Assembly (NCBI GenBank): GCA_910577835.1
Contig: CAJTOU010000014.1
Coordinates: 67,433-72,799, forward strand
DNA length: 5,367 nucleotides
DNA from: an uncultured Lachnospiraceae bacterium
GTDB taxonomy: Bacteria; Bacillota_A; Clostridia; Lachnospirales; Lachnospiraceae
Reading direction: 5' to 3'
Both the position numbers and the translations under genes were made by a program. Of this stretch, positions 1-5,129 are shown piece after piece; position 1 is the first letter of the stretch, and each line of letters begins with the position of its first letter. The notes beneath the pieces were generated by a model, which did no database searches, was not told where the DNA came from, and was given only the letters and a program-made list of their open reading frames with translations.

Positions 1-1239
1 GACCCAACAGAGGGAATTGGGCTTTCCGCATACAGATACAATATTGGAGCCGGCAGTGCGGAAAGTGGTTCAGAAAGCGGTTCAAAAAGCGGTATTATAG
101 ACGCATGGAGAAGAGCGGAAAGCTTTGAAACAGAGTCGGGTGTTTATGACTGGACAAAGGACGAAAATGCAGTCTGGTTTTTAACAAAGGCAAAGGATAT
201 GGGCGTGCCAGAGCTTGTATTTTTCTGTAATAGTCCTCCGGTAAGGTTGACAAAAAACGGAAAGGCATATGGTGATGCGGCAGAAGGAAAATCCACCTCA
301 AATCTTTTGGAGGAAAATTATGAAGCATTTGCCAATTATGTTCTGGATATTACAGAGCATTTTATTTCAGAAGGTTATCCGATTAAATATGTTTCTCCTG
401 TCAATGAGCCACAGTGGGACTGGACTGGAGGACAGGAAGGATGCCATTATGAGCCGGATGAGCTGGTAAAATTTTTAAATGTATTTCTCGATGTTATGGA
501 AGCACGAAATATCGAAGGGCTCGAATTATCCGCACCAGAGCTTGGAGAATGGGGAAATACAAGTTATCCATATTATGAAGCCATTTTAAATGACAAGAGG
601 CTGTGTGACTACCTGAAAAGTCTGGATGTACATTCTTACTGGTCAGATACATCTGTGAAATCATCTTTTCAAAAATGGATTGCCCAGAAAGCTCCAAAAG
701 AATTTTCATTAAAGACAAGCGAATGGTGCGAAATGGTAAATGGAATGGATTTGTCTATGGATTCCGCCATAAATCTTGCCATGGAAATAAATACAGACCT
801 TACGACATTAAATGTAACATCATGGCAGTATTGGATAGCCGCGAGCTGTTACAGTTACAGAGACGGGCTTATTTATGTAAATACTCCGGGGCAGGGGATG
901 ACTGTCGCAAAGCGTCTCTGGGCAATGGGAAATTTCAGCAGATTTATAAGACCCGGTTATATACGCATAGAATGTAGTTCGGATTCTTCTGATATTCACC
1001 TCAGTACATATAAAGGCAAAGATGAAAAGGGAACTGAAAGAATTGTACTTGTTTTGATTAATCAAAAGGATATGGAATATAAAATTTCTACACAGAATTT
1101 TGGCAAATGGACAAACGGAAGTGTTTATGTAACAGATAAGGAGCATGAGCTTGAAAAAACAGAGGAATTTACCAGTACTGAAAAAGATATTACGATTCCT
1201 TCGAAATCTGTTGTAACGATACTGCTGAGTGAAGTATAG
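1..1239 (+). CDS. GH30 family glycoside hydrolase, 5'-truncated by the window edge
   Basis: The frame is open from base 1 to a TAG stop, giving 412 visible residues; the start lies outside the window, so any signal peptide cannot be judged. An internal ATG at 199 is not the start, because conserved family sequence lies upstream of it (LSAYRYNIGAGS, residues 8-19, and a WRRAESFE stretch). The catalytic (beta/alpha)8 barrel carries NSPP (77-80), the acid/base glutamate in VNEPQWDW (E136), and the likely nucleophile E241 in SEWCEM. The spacing of 105 residues between the two glutamates fits GH30. Other family landmarks are SWQYW, YRDGLIYV and RLWAMGNFSRFIRPGYIRI. The last ~95 residues form the GH30 C-terminal beta domain. 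The sequence style recalls GH30 endo-beta-1,6-galactanases, so the enzyme may cut beta-1,6-galactan or arabinogalactan side chains. Subfamily and substrate are inference; the fold and the glutamates are seen. About 50-70 N-terminal residues are probably missing. A terminator follows at 1383. Confidence 0.9.
   Translation, partial: DPTEGIGLSAYRYNIGAGSAESGSESGSKSGIIDAWRRAESFETESGVYDWTKDENAVWFLTKAKDMGVPELVFFCNSPPVRLTKNGKAYGDAAEGKSTSNLLEENYEAFANYVLDITEHFISEGYPIKYVSPVNEPQWDWTGGQEGCHYEPDELVKFLNVFLDVMEARNIEGLELSAPELGEWGNTSYPYYEAILNDKRLCDYLKSLDVHSYWSDTSVKSSFQKWIAQKAPKEFSLKTSEWCEMVNGMDLSMDSAINLAMEINTDLTTLNVTSWQYWIAASCYSYRDGLIYVNTPGQGMTVAKRLWAMGNFSRFIRPGYIRIECSSDSSDIHLSTYKGKDEKGTERIVLVLINQKDMEYKISTQNFGKWTNGSVYVTDKEHELEKTEEFTSTEKDITIPSKSVVTILLSEV
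58..93 (+). repeat. three tandem 12-base imperfect repeats inside the GH30 gene
   Basis: Three consecutive in-frame 12-base units occupy 58-69, 70-81 and 82-93 (gcggaaagtggt, tcagaaagcggt, tcaaaaagcggt). They encode AESG, SESG and SKSG just after the conserved RYNIGAGS strand. Units 2 and 3 differ by one base. They lie in a loop between barrel elements where close relatives, from memory, carry a shorter stretch, so this looks like slippage-type expansion of a surface loop. The repeat is seen directly; the expansion is inferred. Confidence 0.7.
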
Positions 1240-1382
1240 AGAATAGAAGAAAAAGAATTTGGCGGGATGATATTTCCTGTGTTGTCCGATGGCGATTATG
1301 TGGAATAAACGGATTGGAAAAGCAGATAGGAATATAAATCTGTGAAATGGTTTTTAAAAGTAAAATAGAGTAATAAAATAAG
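1240..1382. other. spacer after GH30 with no convincing gene
   Basis: This is the first part of the 322-base gap between GH30 and the NUDIX gene. The GH30 frame stays open after its stop for 22 codons, to a TAA at 1306-1308, and includes an ATG at 1267. The resulting peptide is too short and lacks a good ribosome binding site, so I do not call a gene. The rest is AT-rich with no recognisable structure until the terminator. Confidence 0.5.
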
Positions 1383-1434
1383 AACAGGTAACTTTTAAAA
1401 AGATAAAAAGTTTTTAAAGGTTATCTGTTTTTTT
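1383..1434 (+). terminator. Rho-independent terminator downstream of GH30
   Basis: The arms at 1383-1401 and 1411-1429 pair over 19 bp with no bulges; two pairs are G-U wobbles (1388 and 1393) and the rest are Watson-Crick. The loop is 9 bases (1402-1410). The 3' arm runs directly into a seven-T tract (1428-1434). It sits about 145 bases after the GH30 stop and separates that gene from the NUDIX transcription unit. The lower, loop-side part of the stem is AT-rich. Confidence 0.88.
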
Positions 1435-1477
1435 ATTCAAGATTAAAAACAGTGAACTGTAAAAGGCTATTTTTTTC

Positions 1478-1506
1478 TGGAAAAATAAAAAGCTGTATGG
1501 TAAAAT
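1478..1506 (+). promoter_or_regulatory. probable sigma-A-type promoter for the NUDIX gene group
   Basis: The -10 candidate TAAAAT (1501-1506) matches TATAAT at 5 of 6 positions and has the extended TGn element immediately upstream (1498-1500). The -35 candidate TGGAAA (1478-1483) matches TTGACA at 4 of 6, with a 17-base spacer. It lies between the terminator and the NUDIX start, leaving a leader of about 50 bases, too short for a typical riboswitch. In AT-rich DNA such matches also arise by chance, so the transcription start is inferred. Confidence 0.6.
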
Positions 1507-1547
1507 AAAAGAAATTTTAGATAAACAATATAGTAAGAAAGGAATTT

Positions 1548-1554
1548 AGAAGGA
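1548..1554 (+). promoter_or_regulatory. ribosome binding site of the NUDIX gene
   Basis: AGAAGGA lies 7 bases before the ATG at 1562 and fixes that start. A second GAAAGGA at 1537-1543 is too far upstream for this ATG. The next in-frame ATG, codon 16, has no comparable site and would remove the segment leading into the first NUDIX strand. Confidence 0.75.
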
Positions 1555-1561
1555 AAAATAT

Positions 1562-2092
1562 ATGAAATTGCTTAAAATTTTAGACAGTGGCGGTTATACA
1601 GAGGATATGCCCCTTATTTATAAGCAGACAGTAAGAGCAGTGATTCTGCGTAATGGAAAAATGGTAATGCAGAGAAGCCGAGATGGAGAATATAAAATAC
1701 CCGGCGGAGGACTTGAAAAAGGTGAGGATATTGCTGCGGCATTGTACCGTGAGGTACTTGAAGAAGCGGGAATGAAAATTGATATAAAATCAATGAAGGA
1801 AATTGGAGAGATAATAGAATTGCGATGTGATGTCTTTGAGCCTGAGAAAAAATTTGAGCGGCATACCTATTATTATTTGTGTGAAATCACAGAAGAGGGA
1901 CTTCCATTAACATTGACAGAAAGTGAGCAGGAGCAGGGTTTTGCATGTGTATGGGAAACACCGGAGATAATTTATGAGTGCAATAAAACAATCTGTACTT
2001 CGCCGAATACCGTTAGAGATACCATATTTATAAAAATGCTTACAGACAAAGAGGTTTGTCTGTCAAATTTTGTGGATAAAGCATATATATAG
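1562..2092 (+). CDS. NUDIX hydrolase
   Basis: This 176-residue soluble protein carries a complete NUDIX box at residues 49-71, matching GX5EX7REUXEEXGU: G49, E55, then R63-E64 and E67-E68 with G70. The box glutamates bind the divalent metal used to hydrolyse a nucleoside diphosphate linked to another group. Residues 22-48 (VRAVILRNGKMVMQRSR, then YKIPGGG) form the strands that normally precede the box. The length is ordinary for a single-domain NUDIX protein. The substrate cannot be read from the sequence: a MutT-like cleaning role, a nucleotide-sugar and an ADP-ribose compound are all possible, and no family-specific signature outside the box is obvious. It heads the group, with a promoter and strong ribosome binding site upstream, and its stop overlaps the binding site of the next gene. 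The last ~15 codons contain a perfect hairpin (2042-2063), so the C-terminal tail may be a recent extension. Confidence 0.93.
   Translation: MKLLKILDSGGYTEDMPLIYKQTVRAVILRNGKMVMQRSRDGEYKIPGGGLEKGEDIAAALYREVLEEAGMKIDIKSMKEIGEIIELRCDVFEPEKKFERHTYYYLCEITEEGLPLTLTESEQEQGFACVWETPEIIYECNKTICTSPNTVRDTIFIKMLTDKEVCLSNFVDKAYI
2042..2063 (+). repeat. perfect 9-bp inverted repeat with a 4-base loop, inside the NUDIX 3' end
   Basis: ACAGACAAA (2042-2050) and TTTGTCTGT (2055-2063) are exact reverse complements around GAGG. In RNA this would form a stable hairpin about 28 bases before the next gene's ribosome binding site. A four-T run follows after a gap (2068-2071), too weak for a standard terminator. 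It encodes TDKEVCLS. Possible roles are partial attenuation, mRNA processing, or a relic of an older terminator; none is shown. Confidence 0.6.
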
Positions 2093-2098
2093 AAAGGA
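2091..2098 (+). promoter_or_regulatory. ribosome binding site overlapping the NUDIX stop codon
   Basis: AGAAAGGA begins on the last two bases of the NUDIX TAG (2090-2092) and sits 9 bases before the ATG at 2108. This supports that start and suggests translational coupling between the two genes. Confidence 0.75.
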
Positions 2099-2107
2099 AT
2101 TTTTATT

Positions 2108-3184
2108 ATGAATTTTAAGGAGTTGCAGCAGGCTGAAAAACCATATGATGAGCTTATGGTAATTGGAAAAAATATAGAAAAACAGGGACAGCTTTATCAT
2201 ATTGCAGGTATGACAAGATGCGGGACAGAGGCGGTTTTATATGTTTTGGAACAGGAAAGTCTCATAAAAAAGGATAAAAATAAAAACGAGGCAAAAGTAA
2301 AAAGTAAAATACAGAAAAATAATATAAAGGAAAATAGTATACATACAGAACAGACAAACCGAATAAATATGAAAAACCGTTCAGAGAACAGTTATTTTTT
2401 TGATATAGAAGAACTCAGAATTGGAAATGATATTTGCTCTGTACAGCAGGCTTCTTCTGGAAGCCTTGGTATAGAAAATTATGAAAGGCTGTTTTTGTTT
2501 TTTGATATGTTTCATGCAGGCTGGAAGCCGCAGGACGAGCCTTTCTGGACTGTTGACTGGGAAGAGCTTATGCTTACGGAGGTTGTTTTTGATTTGAAAC
2601 AGGAAAAGCTTCCAGTATGGCAGGGAGATATTTTTGTGAAGATGCACAAAAGACATAAAACTTATCTGGTAGAAAAGCCTGTTTGTCTGAGAACCGGAGA
2701 AGAGAGTGAAATAGAGTTTGTTCTGGAAGATGGTAGAAAAGGAATCTGCTATATTAATAAAGTATATCCAATGGATATCTGGAAGGAGCAGGAAGAACAG
2801 TTTCAAAATCCGAAATATCTGGAAAGAATGACAGAAAAAGAGCTGGAAGAAATGAAACAGAAATTTTATTCCTGTCTGGAACAAAGCTGCCCAAAGGGGA
2901 TGTGTTATTTGGGGATAGAATATGAGTGTACCTTGAAGGGCAATCTTATATTTTATGACAGTGAATTTTTGGAAGCAGGACCAAAGACAAGCAACGGCAG
3001 TGCAACCAATCTTATGATAATGCTGAAGCCCGATGAGCCAATTGGAAAACATGGGTATGAAAATCACGGTTGTGTTATACAGACTCCGGTTTTTTCGGAT
3101 ATTGAAAAGCTTTCAGCAGAGATTTTTCAATATATAGAATTTCTTCCGGAAAAAGAAGAATTGTTGATTATAAAAGCACAATAG
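2108..3184 (+). CDS. uncharacterised soluble protein, 358 residues
   Basis: I do not recognise this family. The frame is long and well started. There is no signal peptide or membrane segment, and charge is high throughout. Three parts can be told apart. Residues 1-51 form a short ordered-looking start ending in TRCGTEAVLYVLEQES. Residues 52-95 are a Lys/Asn/Glu-rich, low-complexity stretch that reads as a flexible linker or insertion. Residues 96-358 are a larger mixed alpha/beta region with aromatic clusters (LFLFFDMFHAGW at 128-139; WTVDWEE at 147-153) and a charged helix at about 222-257. It ends in a Cys-containing segment (C256, C261, C266, C274, and C322 in GYENHGCVIQTP). The cysteines are not spaced like a classic zinc finger. 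The gene starts 15 bases after the NUDIX stop and is followed after 68 bases by the methyltransferase-reductase gene. Adjacency suggests co-expression, not function. Confidence 0.8.
   Translation: MNFKELQQAEKPYDELMVIGKNIEKQGQLYHIAGMTRCGTEAVLYVLEQESLIKKDKNKNEAKVKSKIQKNNIKENSIHTEQTNRINMKNRSENSYFFDIEELRIGNDICSVQQASSGSLGIENYERLFLFFDMFHAGWKPQDEPFWTVDWEELMLTEVVFDLKQEKLPVWQGDIFVKMHKRHKTYLVEKPVCLRTGEESEIEFVLEDGRKGICYINKVYPMDIWKEQEEQFQNPKYLERMTEKELEEMKQKFYSCLEQSCPKGMCYLGIEYECTLKGNLIFYDSEFLEAGPKTSNGSATNLMIMLKPDEPIGKHGYENHGCVIQTPVFSDIEKLSAEIFQYIEFLPEKEELLIIKAQ
2375..2401 (+). other. terminator-like hairpin with a T tract, inside the unknown gene
   Basis: AACCGTTC (2375-2382) pairs with GAACAGTT (2386-2393) over 8 positions with one C-A mismatch and a 3-base loop, followed by A and seven Ts (2395-2401). 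It falls within codons for NRSENSYFF, at the end of the Lys/Asn-rich insert. The shape is that of a weak intrinsic terminator. Translating ribosomes would normally mask it, so it might act only when translation of this gene is poor. Chance in AT-rich sequence is a fair alternative. Confidence 0.4.
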
Positions 3185-3189
3185 CAATG

Positions 3190-3216
3190 TTACAGGAATT
3201 TAAAATGTAATTTTTT
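3190..3216 (+). terminator. weak hairpin plus T tract between the unknown gene and yitJ
   Basis: TTACA (3190-3194) pairs with TGTAA (3206-3210) around an 11-base loop, followed by six Ts (3211-3216). A five-pair AT-rich stem is poor for termination, so at most this would reduce read-through into the next gene. No clear promoter lies in the 68-base gap, which argues for some read-through. Confidence 0.2.
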
Positions 3217-3238
3217 GGAAAATAAAATTAAAACATTC

Positions 3239-3243
3239 AGGAG
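3239..3243 (+). promoter_or_regulatory. ribosome binding site of the methyltransferase-reductase gene
   Basis: AGGAG lies 9 bases before the ATG at 3253. The encoded protein then begins 11 residues before the conserved LLTDGAMGT strand, which is where this family normally starts. Confidence 0.8.
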
Positions 3244-3252
3244 AAACAGACA

Positions 3253-5049
3253 ATGAATATAAGAGAAGCACTGAAGCAGAAAATATTACTGACAGACGGG
3301 GCTATGGGAACATGGTTTGAAAGTCTGTATTGCAGAGAAGAGAGAGAATATCCTGAAACAGCGGTTATGGAACATCCGGAATGGATTACAGATATTCACA
3401 GGCAATATATAAATGCCGGAGCAGATATTATCCGCACAAATACCTTTGCTTTGAATCACAGATTAATCGCAGATAAAGACAGGTTGAAACAGGCGATAAT
3501 CCAAAATATTTTATGTGCTAAAAATGCAGCTATGGAAAGTGAACGGGAGATTTATATTGCCGCTTCGGTTGGACCGATGAAATATCGGAATGAAGAGGAA
3601 GAATACAGCGCAGGCGAAGAATATAAATTTATTGTAGATGTATTTTTTGAAAATGGAATTGATATTTTTGTGCTGGAAACTTTTTTTGATGTGGATATGG
3701 CAAAACGGACAGCCAGCTATATCAAAGAGAAACAGCCAAATGCCTTTGTTATTGTTCAGTTTGCATTTTATAAAACAGGCTATACCCGTTATGGATTTCC
3801 CATGCAGAGATTGGTAGATATACTGGCAGCAGATAAAAATATAGATGTATTTGGATTTAACTGTGGAATCGGAGCAGCACATATGAATGAATTATTCGGA
3901 AAGATTTGTTTTCCGAAGGAATGTCTGGTAAGTGTTCTCCCAAATGCCGGATATCAGCAGGAATTGACAGGCAGAGATATGTATTTTCAGGGCTGTGGTT
4001 ATTATGCAAAATATGTGGAACGAATGATAGAGCAGGGAGTCAATATTATCGGCGGATGCTGTGGTACATCACCGGAATATATCAAAGAGCTTCAAAAGCT
4101 GCTAAAGAAAAATCCAAAACCAAGGGAAAAAAGAATCAGTTCTGTAAAGAATCCGAAAAAGCTGGATATGGAAGAAAATTTATTTATGCAGAGGCTTGAA
4201 TATGGAGAAAAGGTTTTTGTAGTTGAGCTGGATTCTCCATTCCAGAAAAATGCGGATAAATTTATAGAAGGAGCTTTCCGGCTGAAAGAAAATCAGGTAG
4301 ATATGGTAACAATTTCGGATTCGCCTATGGGGAAACCAAGGGCTGATTCCTTTGAAATGGCAGTTTATGTGCAGAATAAGACAGGACTTATGGTTATGCC
4401 CCATATTACTTGTAGAGACAGAAATGTGATTGCCTTGCATTCGGCATTTTTGGGAGCACATATTAATGAAATCCGAAATCTTCTTGTCATTACAGGAGAC
4501 CCTGTGGCGCGTGAGGACCGTGATACAATTACACCGGTGTTTGATTTTTATTCTGTAAAACTTATGCAATATATAAAAAATATGAATGAGGAGATTTTTG
4601 AAGGTGAGCCGTTTTATTATGGAGGGGCATTAAATTATGCAGGGGGAAACTTGGAAATTATTGCCAGAAAAATGAGAATGAAAATAGAGGCCGGATGCAG
4701 TTATTTTCTGACGCAGCCGGTTTATTCCACAGAGGATATCGACAGGGTGAGAAAATTGAAAGAAATGACAGGAGCAAAGATTATCTGTGGGATTTTGCCT
4801 TTGGTCAGTCTGAAGAATGCACTGTTTATGAAAAATGAAATGCCGGGGATTTCTGTTCCGGAAGAAATTGTTGCAAGATATCATGCGGATATGGAGCGGG
4901 AAGAGGCGGAGGCAACAGCAGTGGAGATTTCAGTGGAGATTGGGAAAAATATGAAAGATTTTGCGGATGGATATTATATTATAACGCCATTTCAGAGAGT
5001 TAATTTGGTAAATCGAATTATTTATGAGTTGAGGAAGATAATTATTTGA
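3253..5049 (+). CDS. yitJ: bifunctional homocysteine S-methyltransferase / 5,10-methylenetetrahydrofolate reductase
   Basis: The protein has 598 residues, close to the roughly 610 usual for YitJ-type fusions. Residues 1-290 are the homocysteine methyltransferase barrel: LLTDGAMGT (12-20), ADIIRTNTF (58-66), and the three zinc-ligand cysteines C204 (GFNCG), C269 and C270 (GGCCGTSP), all present. A Lys-rich linker (about 284-303) leads to the FAD-dependent reductase barrel, about 318-598. There E325 (VELDSP), HITCRDRN (384-391), VITGDP (412-417, with D416 in the place of the flavin-region aspartate), YFLTQPVY (484-491) and GILPL (513-517) match the family. The reductase makes 5-methyltetrahydrofolate; the other half methylates zinc-bound homocysteine to methionine in the cytoplasm. 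It lacks the pterin-binding and cobalamin-binding domains of full MetH, so the methyl donor of the first half is uncertain. The first proline of the common ELDPP motif is Ser here. The 68-base leader is too short for the SAM riboswitch that controls yitJ in Bacillus subtilis. Confidence 0.94.
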   Translation: MNIREALKQKILLTDGAMGTWFESLYCREEREYPETAVMEHPEWITDIHRQYINAGADIIRTNTFALNHRLIADKDRLKQAIIQNILCAKNAAMESEREIYIAASVGPMKYRNEEEEYSAGEEYKFIVDVFFENGIDIFVLETFFDVDMAKRTASYIKEKQPNAFVIVQFAFYKTGYTRYGFPMQRLVDILAADKNIDVFGFNCGIGAAHMNELFGKICFPKECLVSVLPNAGYQQELTGRDMYFQGCGYYAKYVERMIEQGVNIIGGCCGTSPEYIKELQKLLKKNPKPREKRISSVKNPKKLDMEENLFMQRLEYGEKVFVVELDSPFQKNADKFIEGAFRLKENQVDMVTISDSPMGKPRADSFEMAVYVQNKTGLMVMPHITCRDRNVIALHSAFLGAHINEIRNLLVITGDPVAREDRDTITPVFDFYSVKLMQYIKNMNEEIFEGEPFYYGGALNYAGGNLEIIARKMRMKIEAGCSYFLTQPVYSTEDIDRVRKLKEMTGAKIICGILPLVSLKNALFMKNEMPGISVPEEIVARYHADMEREEAEATAVEISVEIGKNMKDFADGYYIITPFQRVNLVNRIIYELRKIII

Positions 5050-5075
5050 TAGATTTTAAGAAAGAAGCATAAGAC

Positions 5076-5129
5076 ATGGAAAGATTTTTGAATCCGGACA
5101 ACAGTGCGTTTAAGGTAGCGCTGGATTAA
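5076..5129 (+). pseudogene. 5' remnant of a 'predicted AAA-ATPase' (AAA-ATPase_like) gene
   Basis: An ATG with a weak AAAGAAG site 8 bases upstream opens a 17-codon frame, MERFLNPDNSAFKVALD, closed by TAA at 5127. I recognise this as the characteristic N-terminus of the AAA-ATPase_like family, often followed by a PD-(D/E)XK-type nuclease domain. Intact members, from memory, continue with a conserved (S/N)-x-I-Y-V-D-K segment and a Walker A region. Here the Ser position reads TAA, one base from TCA, and the rest is absent. So a nonsense change, a deletion junction, or both has destroyed the gene. Intact copies are about 500-600 residues and are often multi-copy in Lachnospiraceae. It begins 26 bases after the yitJ stop. 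Confidence 0.6.

Noticed and set aside
820..1146. 108-residue minus-strand frame opposite the GH30 gene
   Set aside because: It lies opposite strongly conserved GH30 coding sequence, has no convincing ribosome binding site and encodes no recognisable protein; it is a shadow frame.
1314..1340. Possible second promoter (TTGGAA and TATAAA) upstream of the terminator
   Set aside because: The spacer is only about 13 bases, and transcription would run straight into the terminator at 1383.
1240..1561. Riboswitch or small RNA in the GH30-NUDIX gap
   Set aside because: Apart from the terminator hairpin, no multi-helix conserved structure is evident, and the leader after the likely promoter is only about 50 bases.
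2381..3067. 228-residue minus-strand frame opposite the unknown gene
   Set aside because: It is long, but rich in Phe, Ile and Leu as expected from the complement of Lys/Glu-rich coding sequence. The + strand gene has a good ribosome binding site and operon context.
3511..3882. 123-residue minus-strand frame within yitJ
   Set aside because: It lies opposite the conserved homocysteine methyltransferase domain and has Cys/Phe/Ile-rich shadow composition.
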